Source of the DNA: Pseudolabrys sp. | GTDB taxonomy: Bacteria; Pseudomonadota; Alphaproteobacteria; Rhizobiales; Xanthobacteraceae | Direction of reading: 5' to 3' | DNA: 64,000 nt | Assembly (NCBI GenBank): GCA_029980465.1 | Contig: JARYIJ010000001.1 | Span: 434,001-498,000, forward strand | In this document: piece after piece, positions 51,067-64,000 of the stretch | How the letters are laid out: every line of letters begins with the position of its first letter | Position numbering within the stretch: the first letter of the stretch is position 1 | Notes under the pieces: model-generated | What the model was told of the DNA's origin: nothing | The model's input: only the letters and a program-made list of their open reading frames with translations | Databases searched by the model: none | Position numbers and translations under genes: made by a program

Positions 51067-52520
51067 TCATGACTGCGGTACGTCAGGTAGTATCGGATGC
51101 GATCTGGAACACGGCTATTGAGTGGCTAGCCGAGGGCGAGACTACGCTGCTTGGACTTTGGGGCGATGCGCCGAACGTCCACATGGCGATCCTCGACGAT
51201 GGCGCTATCTCTATTCTTACGTACGCATGCAGAGATGGATGCTATCCGAGTGTTGGCGCGAGGCATCCTCCTGCCATCCGGCTGGAGCGCGCGATCCATG
51301 ACCTTTACGAGCTTGAGGCAACCGGTTCGCCTGATCCGCGGCCGTGGCTAGATCTGGGCTTTTGGGACATCGCACATCCGCTCGGCGATAAAGTGCCGGC
51401 GAAACCGCCAACCCCGTATGTATTTCTCCCAACCGAAGGCGAAGGTTTGCATCAGACCCCCGTTGGTCCGGTGCACGCCGGCATCATCGAGCCTGGCCAT
51501 TTCCGGTTAACCGTCAATGGCGAACATGTGGTCCGCCTCGAGCAACGGCTCGGTTGGACCCACAAAGGCATAGAATCGCTGATCGCTAGGGCATCCCTTG
51601 ACCAAGCGACAAGGCTTGCGGGCCGCATCTCAGGCGATAGCACGGTTGCTTACGCTCTTGCATTTGCCCGCGCCGTAGAAGCGGCAGCCGGCACCGAGGC
51701 ACCGCCACGTGCAGTTTACTTGCGGGGGCTGATGGCCGAGCTTGAGCGAGTTGCCAACCATCTCGGTGATATCGGCGCAATCTGCAACGACGCCTCCTTC
51801 CCTTTAATGCTGGCACAATGCGGTGTGTTGCGTGAGCGCGTGTTGCGTGTGTCCGAGCTCTGCTTCGGCCATCGTCTGATGATGGATGGAGTTGTCCCTG
51901 GTGGCGTCGCCCGAGACATCGAGCCGGGAGGCACCGACGCAACTCGTTTCCTGGTCGCGGAAATCAGGCGCGTATTTCCGCGTCTCATCGAGCTTTACGA
52001 TAATACGGCATCGCTGCAGGATCGCACCGTTACAACCGGTATTGTAAAACCCGAGTATGCACGGCAGTTCGGCACCGGCGGCTTTATCGGCCGAGCGTCC
52101 GGCCGAAGCTTTGATGCCCGGCGTAACATGCCTTATCCGCCTTACGACAAACTATCTTTCGACATACCCGTGCTCGACGCTGGCGACGTCAATGCTCGGG
52201 TTTGGATCCGAATTCGTGAGGTCGAACAAAGCCTCACGCTGATCGACCAATGCCTCGATGCCTTGCCGGCAGGTCCGATTAGCATTCCCCTTAATAAGCC
52301 AAAGAATGGCGAAGGCATTGCGTTGGTTGAGGCCTTCCGGGGCGATGTGCTGGTGTGGCTCAGATTCGGTCCTGACGGCTCGATCGAACGATGCCATTTC
52401 CGTGACGCATCGTGGTTCCAATGGCCTCTGCTCGAAACTGCCGTCGAAGGCAACATCGTTGCCGACTTCCCCCTCTGCAACAAGTCTTTCAACTGCTCCT
52501 ATTCGGGGCATGATCTGTAG
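51063..52520 (+). CDS. hyfG: HyfG-like large subunit without the [NiFe] ligands (Ehr type)
   Basis: A 485-residue protein joining a shortened NuoC-like N-terminus (about 1-115) to a NuoD/hydrogenase-large domain (120-485). HAGIIEPGHFRLTVNGEHV, EQRLGWTHKGIESL and MAELERVANHLGDIGAICND are family motifs. In [NiFe] enzymes the first site reads RxCGxC; here it is RISGDS (188-193), with Ser in place of both cysteines. The second site, DPCxxC, corresponds to NCSYSGHD (477-484), with Ser479 and Gly482 at the cysteine places. It cannot hold a Ni-Fe centre, so the complex is not a hydrogenase but an Ehr-type module. Confidence 0.9.
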   Translation: MIMTAVRQVVSDAIWNTAIEWLAEGETTLLGLWGDAPNVHMAILDDGAISILTYACRDGCYPSVGARHPPAIRLERAIHDLYELEATGSPDPRPWLDLGFWDIAHPLGDKVPAKPPTPYVFLPTEGEGLHQTPVGPVHAGIIEPGHFRLTVNGEHVVRLEQRLGWTHKGIESLIARASLDQATRLAGRISGDSTVAYALAFARAVEAAAGTEAPPRAVYLRGLMAELERVANHLGDIGAICNDASFPLMLAQCGVLRERVLRVSELCFGHRLMMDGVVPGGVARDIEPGGTDATRFLVAEIRRVFPRLIELYDNTASLQDRTVTTGIVKPEYARQFGTGGFIGRASGRSFDARRNMPYPPYDKLSFDIPVLDAGDVNARVWIRIREVEQSLTLIDQCLDALPAGPISIPLNKPKNGEGIALVEAFRGDVLVWLRFGPDGSIERCHFRDASWFQWPLLETAVEGNIVADFPLCNKSFNCSYSGHDL

Positions 52521-52522
52521 CC

Positions 52523-53059
52523 ATGCGACGAATTCTACTCGAAAACCTCACGCATGGCCCGCTGACCGAACGGGTGCCCGTCACTGACGAGGCTGCGCTC
52601 GCCGAACTCGCGAAGACTGTCGATCGTGCCGCACGTGCCCGGCTCGGACGCTCTTTATCAATCCGCCATGTCGACGCAGGTTCGTGTAACGGCTGTGAAT
52701 TGGAAATTCATGCACTTAGTAATGCGTTCTATGACCTGGAGCGGCTTGGCTTGCGATTTGTCGCTTCACCTCGCCACGCCGACGTACTGACAGTGACGGG
52801 GCCCGTTACGAAGAATATGCGCCAAGCATTATTGCGCACTTACGATGCAATGCCGGATCCCAAATGGGTGGTCGCCCTGGGAACTTGCGCAATCGATGGC
52901 GGTATTTTTGCTGGCAGCTACGCGATCGCCGGCGGCGTGAACAACGTTGTCGCTGTCGATCTGCACATTCCCGGCTGTCCACCATCACCAACGCAAATTC
53001 TGAGCGGACTTCTTGCTTTGTTAAACCATAACAGCAAAGACTCTACGAAAGTCTCATAA
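52523..53059 (+). CDS. hyfI: HyfI-like small subunit (NuoB type, one [4Fe-4S])
   Basis: A 178-residue protein with all four cluster ligands: Cys55 and Cys58 in DAGSCNGCELE, Cys122 in LGTCAI and Cys152 in HIPGCPPSPTQIL. This matches the N2-type proximal cluster of complex I and of group 4 hydrogenases. It pairs with the HyfG-like subunit and would take electrons from, or give them to, the altered active site. It is the last gene of the operon, 2 bp after hyfG. No HyfH/NuoI-type ferredoxin gene follows. Confidence 0.92.
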   Translation: MRRILLENLTHGPLTERVPVTDEAALAELAKTVDRAARARLGRSLSIRHVDAGSCNGCELEIHALSNAFYDLERLGLRFVASPRHADVLTVTGPVTKNMRQALLRTYDAMPDPKWVVALGTCAIDGGIFAGSYAIAGGVNNVVAVDLHIPGCPPSPTQILSGLLALLNHNSKDSTKVS

Positions 53060-53082
53060 GTCGGGGCACATATGCTGCAGCT

Positions 53083-53946
53083 CTACCGACGCAAGCGCCA
53101 ATGTACTGCGAGGTAGTAGGCTGCGAGGCCGCGAAAGGGCTTGAAAGGAGCAAGCTTCCGCTTGAGTTGGGCAGCAGTCAAACGCCGACCATGCGCGAAG
53201 TAGTGACCAAGGACTCGCTGCAGTCCCACATCGCCGGCGGGCAAGGCGTCGGGCCGGCCAAAGCCACGCGACAGCATATAGTCTGCCGACCACTCGCCAA
53301 ATCCGCGGATTGCCAACAGTTCTTCGCGAATGTGGTCTTCGCGCTTTCGTTCGAGTGCGTCGAAATCCAAGGCACCTTGGATCACGCTTGAGGCTAATTC
53401 CTTCACGTATTCAGCCTTACGGTGAGAAAGCCCACAGTGCTGGAGCTCCTCAAGTGAGGCCGCGGCAAGGATCTCCGCCGACGGAAAGCGCAACTGGCCG
53501 CCCGACCTCGCTCCGAAGCGGCTTATCAGCCGGTTACGGATGTGAAAGGCAGCCGCGAGCGATAGTTGCTGTTCGGTTATGGCAATGATTGCCATCTCGA
53601 AGAGAGTAGCAGGACACAGAGGCTTTAATCCTGTCAGCGACGACACAACCGGACGCATGATCGGATTAACGATCGCAAGCCGATAAAACGGCTGAAGGTC
53701 GAGGTCAGACCACACAAGCCGTTTCGTAATTTTTTTCAATGATGCTTCATCGATCTCCGGAATCGAAGATGCGCGAACACTGAATAGTTGTCGAGGCGCT
53801 TGTGAGATAGAGACAACTGCAGGCATGCCGTCAATGTCAACTGCCACCCTGAATACATCAGGCGCTCGTGCAATCGGAAGAAAGCTTGCAGCCCCGGCAA
53901 GCGAAAGTCGTAAATTGAACGGCCCTCTGACTCGTATTAGGAGCAT
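53083..53946 (-). CDS. alkA: DNA-3-methyladenine glycosylase II-type HhH-GPD enzyme
   Basis: A 287-residue base-excision glycosylase. AIIAITEQQLSLAAAFHIRNRLISRFG is the helical core, LLAIRGFGEWSADYMLSRGFG the helix-hairpin-helix, and LPAGDVGLQRVLG contains the catalytic Asp. It removes alkylated purines from DNA. It lacks cysteine ligands for an Fe-S cluster, as expected of AlkA. It converges on the hyf operon with a 23-bp gap and is functionally unrelated to it. Confidence 0.88.
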   Translation of the reverse strand: MLLIRVRGPFNLRLSLAGAASFLPIARAPDVFRVAVDIDGMPAVVSISQAPRQLFSVRASSIPEIDEASLKKITKRLVWSDLDLQPFYRLAIVNPIMRPVVSSLTGLKPLCPATLFEMAIIAITEQQLSLAAAFHIRNRLISRFGARSGGQLRFPSAEILAAASLEELQHCGLSHRKAEYVKELASSVIQGALDFDALERKREDHIREELLAIRGFGEWSADYMLSRGFGRPDALPAGDVGLQRVLGHYFAHGRRLTAAQLKRKLAPFKPFRGLAAYYLAVHWRLRR

Positions 53947-55137
53947 GGTTTACCGGTGCATACTGCGGATCGAATGGAATTTTTGGCTAACCTGCTTTCA
54001 TCCGCTTCCGCCTGGAAGGAATGTGATCACGCAAACGGAACGAGCGCCAGACGATCACGAAACGCGAAGCCTTCGCCAAACGAATGGAGCAAATAAGAGG
54101 GACCAAGCCTGAAAGTCACCAGCTTTGATTGTCAGTGCTCGTGGCCGTAGGAGTCGCGGTGATTGATCTACATCAAGATCGATTTTTGCAATCGGTGCAA
54201 TGTTTTTGGATTAGTGAGGAGAAGTACGTTGTCTTTGCAGACGCTTCTCAACCTTTTGATCGCCAAGCCGCTGCGCATGATCGTTGGTCGTTACCGATCG
54301 GCCACATTTGAATGTAGCGATTGCGACCGGGTTCAGCGCTGTGGCTCGGCTCCGAGCGAGATATGCTGGGTCAAGGCAGCACATATAGCTGGTGGATGGC
54401 GACGCCCCTTTCCGTTATATGCCGCCGGGCTAGGGGCGGCGCTTAAATCGACAATCGGCGGCAATCAACCAGACAGATAGCGCACGGCCGAGGGGGCGCT
54501 ACAACGCCTCGACGTGCTCCGGCAAGAGCAGGCCGTCTCGAGCGGCACGTCGCTCGCCGCATAGCCACAGGCCCAGTCGGCGTTGCCGTTTTGCTTGAGC
54601 CACTCGTTGCCGCGCGAGCCGATCCGCGGCGAATTCCTTACATCCTTTCACATTCAAATAGCCCTGCCATTGGCGGATGACTCATCCATCACATAGTATC
54701 CGATTGAAAGAGCTTGTATTTCTTCTTCGGCATACCGGTCCTTCTTGATGCCAAAAGACATACCTCAAGTCGGGCCATTTCAACGGGGATGGCTCGCTTC
54801 AGATTGCGGCCGGCAGAAGTTGGTCCAGTATGTCTTTCTTCCTCGATCGCCATATGATGCCCTTTCCGTACCCATCATCAACACGGTCCGGCCGCACCCA
54901 TCGTTACAGTAGACTACCGACCCCGCAAACATCATCGCCAAAATCGTCGCATGTGGATCGGAGCGAGGCTAAACAGTAGTCTCTATCCCGCTGGCCCAAA
55001 ATATCCGTCAGGTCAGTCGGGCGCAGAGCATTCGGGAACGTGAGCCAGAACCGTCATAGGCAAAACGCCTTGTTCAGGCGCCATTCACACGTGAAGTCGT
55101 GTGCTCCAAGATGGTTCGTTGAGGAGTTGAGGCTGTG
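53947..55137. other. Gene-poor stretch with probable decayed mobile-element sequence
   Basis: About 1.2 kb without a convincing gene. Short open frames (for example 54163-54480, plus strand, with a CxxC...C stretch FECSDCDRVQRC) have no ribosome site and no family I recognise. On the minus strand near 54855-54800 an ATG is followed, after what looks like a frameshift, by RKKDILDQLL, which resembles the start of IS256-type transposases; nothing further downstream stays in frame. I read the stretch as degenerate, with the promoter of the caspase-like gene in its last 100 bp. Confidence 0.35.
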
Positions 55138-57561
55138 ATGAAGAAGCTGTTGTTCGCAATTCTGCTTCTCCTATTGGTTGCACCTGTTGACGCGTTCGCT
55201 GCTGAACATCGCATCGCACTCGTAATTGGTAATGCGAACTACGCGACCGGGGCGCTTCCAACCCCCGCCAACGATGCTGGCCTGATAGCGCAAACGCTTC
55301 AAGCGGGCGGCTTTGACGTAACCGGTGCGCGTGATCTCAACCAGGAGTCACTTCGTCAGGCGTTCCGGGATTTTTTGAATAAGGCCACCGCCTCGGGACC
55401 GGATACGGTCGCTTACATCTACCTGTCAGGGTATGGCCTGCAGCTTGAAGGTGAAAACTACTTCGCACCGGTTGATGCGCAGATCGCTTCCGATGCAAAC
55501 GTGCCTTCCGAAGCGCTGAGGCTGTCTGACTATCTGAAGCCGCTCGCCGCCCTGCACCTGAAGGCGAGCATCGTGGTCCTCGACCTCGCGAGGGCTAATC
55601 CGTACGCGAAGAGCGGTACGCCCCTGACTGGCGGGTTGGCGCTTGTTGAACCCGATCCAAACACCTTGATTGCCTTTAATGCTGCGCCGGGTACCGTTGG
55701 TCCCAACGAAGCAGGTCCGTACTCTGCTTATGCACAAGCACTTGCTGAAATCTCCCGGGAAGGGGGAGTGGGGATTGATGAGGTCTTCACCCGCGTCCGC
55801 CTGCGCGTCAATCAGCTTACAAACGGCGCGGAAGTCCCCTGGCAAAGCGCCAAGCTCGATACACCACTCTATCTCTTCGACAAAGCCCCCGACGCTCCGC
55901 CGCCAGCGGTCAGTCCTGAACAAACCTCTTCAATTCGCACCAAGCCCATTCGTGATTTCGATGCCCGCGATGCCTATCTGGCGGCTCTCGATCGCGACAC
56001 ATTGCAGGGCTATCTCGACTTTGTTGCTGCGTTTCCGAGCGACCCGATGGTGCCGCGCGTGCGCGCCATCATTGCGGCGCGGCGCGAAGCCATAACCTGG
56101 CGGCGGACACGCAATTTCGATACTCCGCGCGCGTATTGGTCTTATCTCCGACGCTACCCGCGTGGTGCGCATTCGTACGATGCCAGGCGCAGATTGAGGG
56201 AGCTTGCGGCTGCCCTTGAACCGCCGCCCAGTTTTGACGTCATCGAATATGATGTGCCGCCGCCACCGCCGGACGAGATCGTCTATGTCGAGCGGCCCGT
56301 CCTCGTCTTCGACGATCCAGACTTTGACTTTGAGCCGCCGCCACCGCCGCCGGTGATCTTCTTGCCGCCGCCACCAGTGTATTTCGTTGATCTGCCGCCG
56401 CCGCCACCGCCTCTGATCGCATTCATGCTGCCGATGCCAGAGTATCGGCCGATCCCTGTTTGGGTAACACCGCCGCCGCAGATCGCGCCGCCGCCAGCCA
56501 ACATCATCTATAATAACGTCCACAACACGGTGGTGATCAACAACACCACCAATATGGTCACGATCACCAATCCGCAGGGGCAGACGCGAACCGTGGCTCC
56601 GGCCGTTGCCGCCGCATCCTTGAACAGAACGGGCAACTCGGCGCCCGTCGCGCGCACGACTGCACCCTCCGGAGCTGGCAAGATTGCAGCAGGTGTTGCC
56701 ACAGCCGCGGTACTTGCACCTTCACTGCCGCCGTCAGTGGCGAAGAAGGCTGCGAGGATCCCTAACCCGAAGCCTGTCGCGCCGGCGAAACCGCTCGCGC
56801 CCGGCCATGTTCTGCGGGTGCAATCAACCGCGCCGGCAGTTTCGCCGTCTGTCACAGGGCCATCCGCTTCGCCCTCGAAAATTCAAATGGCTCCAAACGC
56901 GCCAGCTAAGCCTGTGCCAACTGCCCCGGGCAAATCTCAATTGGGAAAGCCGCTGCCTGGTGCTCCTGGAGCGCGAGGCCTGCCGCCCGTAGGCTCCAAG
57001 GTGCCACCGGCTTCTCCGCAAAAAAAAGGTGCGCCTGCGACATCACAGGTACCGAACGCAGGGGCGCCGCCGGCAAGCGTGGCCCCAAAATCAAATACGC
57101 CGCCCGCGGCAACACCAGCACCTGCGCATAGGCCTGGCGCAGCCAACCGAGTGACTCCTTCGCCAGTCGTTCCGGCAGCGAAGACCAAACCGGCTCCCAC
57201 GCTGACTGAACCGCACGGCTCCTCAGTCCCGGTTCGTCATGCGCCTCAGAGCACCCGCCGGCAGCCGCCACCGACACATCAGGGTACACGGGTTGCCCCT
57301 ACGCATGCTCCGCCGCAAGCGAGGCCTGTAGCTCCGCAGCGAGCCCACCCCGTTGCACCAAAACCCGCTACACACCCTGTCGCCCCGTCGCAAGCCCATC
57401 CTGTTGCGCCAAAACCGGCTGCGTCACAAATCAGGCGTCCAGCTGCTCCGCCGGCGACCCGACCTGTTCCCCCGCAGGTTAGACCGGCTGCGCCAGCGAA
57501 GCCCAAGCCTGCTCAGAGAGGTTGTGTGTTGCCGAACGGTAAGCCATGTCCGCCGAGATAG
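55138..57561 (+). CDS. Secreted caspase-like protein with substituted catalytic dyad and proline-rich tail
   Basis: An 807-residue exported protein. A signal peptide spans residues 1-22. Residues 24-240 have the peptidase C14/metacaspase fold: HRIALVIGNANYATGALPTP at the start and LEGENYFAPVDAQ after the first catalytic site. Active members have SGHG and DACR; here these read SGYG (Tyr99 for His) and DLAR (Ala151 for Cys), so proteolysis is unlikely. The rest is extended: Pro-rich runs from about 360, an Asn/Thr-rich stretch, then Ala/Pro-rich sequence with HPVAPKPA-type repeats and a final Cys pair. GAGG lies 5 nt before ATG 55138; GTG 55135 is also possible. It may act as a scaffold in the envelope. 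Confidence 0.82.
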   Translation: MKKLLFAILLLLLVAPVDAFAAEHRIALVIGNANYATGALPTPANDAGLIAQTLQAGGFDVTGARDLNQESLRQAFRDFLNKATASGPDTVAYIYLSGYGLQLEGENYFAPVDAQIASDANVPSEALRLSDYLKPLAALHLKASIVVLDLARANPYAKSGTPLTGGLALVEPDPNTLIAFNAAPGTVGPNEAGPYSAYAQALAEISREGGVGIDEVFTRVRLRVNQLTNGAEVPWQSAKLDTPLYLFDKAPDAPPPAVSPEQTSSIRTKPIRDFDARDAYLAALDRDTLQGYLDFVAAFPSDPMVPRVRAIIAARREAITWRRTRNFDTPRAYWSYLRRYPRGAHSYDARRRLRELAAALEPPPSFDVIEYDVPPPPPDEIVYVERPVLVFDDPDFDFEPPPPPPVIFLPPPPVYFVDLPPPPPPLIAFMLPMPEYRPIPVWVTPPPQIAPPPANIIYNNVHNTVVINNTTNMVTITNPQGQTRTVAPAVAAASLNRTGNSAPVARTTAPSGAGKIAAGVATAAVLAPSLPPSVAKKAARIPNPKPVAPAKPLAPGHVLRVQSTAPAVSPSVTGPSASPSKIQMAPNAPAKPVPTAPGKSQLGKPLPGAPGARGLPPVGSKVPPASPQKKGAPATSQVPNAGAPPASVAPKSNTPPAATPAPAHRPGAANRVTPSPVVPAAKTKPAPTLTEPHGSSVPVRHAPQSTRRQPPPTHQGTRVAPTHAPPQARPVAPQRAHPVAPKPATHPVAPSQAHPVAPKPAASQIRRPAAPPATRPVPPQVRPAAPAKPKPAQRGCVLPNGKPCPPR

Positions 57562-58272
57562 CTCACTAAGTGACAGCAGCCGTGAAGACGATCGGTATTT
57601 CGAGTTGGTAGTTCTCGAAGTCGGCAAGCGATCGACGGCGGGCGCGAAGGCAGACAGTCATCCTTTCACGCGCAGGACTGAAATCGAAGAAAATACGCGC
57701 AGATTGTCCGCACAAATCGTGCCTTTGCGACAGAAACCGCGGGCTCTTGGTTCGACCCGGAATGAATGGTGGTGGACGCAGTCCATCTCTAACTGGTCTC
57801 CGCTCCTAGAATTCCCTGCTAACAGGGAAAAGAACAGGGAATTTCAGTTTTACAGATGAAAAATGGCGTCCAAATCAATAAGAAAGCCCAGCATTCATGA
57901 GAGCTTTTATGAAAATTCTCTACGAAAAATAACAGGGAATGATTTTCAAAGAACAGGGAAGTTGAATACGGAAACAGAGAATTTCGCGTACGAGCAAGGC
58001 GGTCAGGCTGAGTTCTCAGGCATAGGCTTGAGGACATTGCGAGTGCCTTCGCATCCCAGGCATGGGCCGCCCGCTGCTGGCTCCAATCCGCTTAAAAGAG
58101 GCGTGGCGGGCTACCAGTCAGCTATGGAACCTTTTGGCTTTCTCGTCATTGTGTTTGCCGGGAAGGCGGAATTCGCCCGGCGCAAAATCTTCCACGCATC
58201 GCATTGGCAACGATAAGCCATTGAAATTATGATGCTTTTAAAACATCGGCGGGCTGATCAGGGGAAACCGCG
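57562..58272. other. Intergenic region with AACAGGGAA repeats
   Basis: 711 bp between the caspase-like gene and the kinase gene. A short open frame at 57863-58216 looks non-coding. Four exact copies of AACAGGGAA occur at 57821, 57833, 57931 and 57952, with a variant AACAGAGAA at 57973. The first copy pairs with TTCCCTG at 57812-57818 in a 7-bp hairpin with a 4-base loop. The last 100 bp must hold the kinase promoter; CAGGGG before ATG 58273 is its ribosome site. Confidence 0.5.
57821..57981 (+). repeat. Cluster of 9-bp direct repeats AACAGGGAA
   Basis: Four identical copies and one variant in 161 bp, at unequal spacing (12, 98 and 21 bp). The irregular spacing and short unit exclude CRISPR. 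Possible binding sites or a decayed repeat element. Confidence 0.55.

Positions 58273-64000
<5,728 letters not shown>

Noticed and set aside
51063..52520. Reading the hyf operon as a true H2-evolving formate hydrogenlyase
   Set aside because: The large subunit lacks every [NiFe] cysteine, and no hydrogenase maturation (hyp) gene is in the window.
57863..58216. A 117-codon plus-strand frame in the gap before the kinase gene
   Set aside because: It spans the AACAGGGAA repeats, has no ribosome site and no recognisable composition or family.

Overview
The window reads as chromosome of a high-GC alphaproteobacterium, most likely of the order Hyphomicrobiales near Bradyrhizobium, Rhodopseudomonas or Pseudolabrys. 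This rests on the style of the proteins: LIV-type and NMT1-type ABC operons, a DUF3305/DUF3306/DUF6352/DUF6505 block beside formate dehydrogenase, a 40-residue membrane microprotein, and a large soluble poly-HAMP hybrid kinase. No rRNA, tRNA, CRISPR array or intact insertion sequence was seen.

Bases 1-9420 are an exopolysaccharide locus. It holds the end of a tyrosine autokinase, a small secreted protein, a TylF-type methyltransferase, a hexapeptide acetyltransferase, a GT14-type glycosyltransferase, a flippase, a pyruvyltransferase-family protein, an O-antigen ligase/polymerase, a GH10 glycoside hydrolase and a polysaccharide deacetylase.

Bases 9402-32195 are two adjoining catabolic clusters. 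The first is a long minus-strand operon: two DUF6282 paralogues, a cupin-like protein, an HpcH/HpaI aldolase, a complete LIV-type ABC transporter, an NAD(P)H oxidoreductase, an SDR and a HyuA/HyuB pair. An IclR regulator is divergent from it. The second holds a dihydroorotate-dehydrogenase-like flavoprotein, an SsuABC/TauABC-like transporter, and a plus-strand operon of a GntR/FCD regulator, an Ldh-family dehydrogenase, a Rid protein, two cupins and an amidohydrolase-2 decarboxylase. A perfect 22-bp palindrome lies between the transporter and the GntR gene. The gene sets suggest uptake and breakdown of small, probably nitrogen-containing cyclic compounds, but the substrates cannot be read from sequence.

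Bases 32409-53059 are a one-carbon/energy superlocus and the most interesting part. A membrane formate dehydrogenase (catalytic Cys, not Sec) with a Tat-signal peptide gene and an HTH-TorD fusion chaperone is preceded by five tightly coupled accessory genes of unknown function. Divergent from these are a polyferredoxin, a WD40-cytochrome c protein, and an operon of an XRE regulator plus hyfB-C-E-F-G-I. The HyfG-like large subunit has lost all four cysteines that bind the [NiFe] site, while the HyfI small subunit keeps its four Fe-S cysteines. The complex is therefore an energy-converting hydrogenase-related (Ehr) module without hydrogenase chemistry, placed where it could couple formate oxidation to ion translocation.

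Bases 53083-64000 hold an AlkA glycosylase, a gene-poor stretch with decayed sequence, a caspase-fold protein whose catalytic His and Cys are both replaced, a short-repeat region, and a hybrid histidine kinase running past the window end. The kinase has ten 92-codon HAMP units, GAF, HisKA, HATPase and three receiver domains. Some of its repeat units are identical in DNA over 207 bp.
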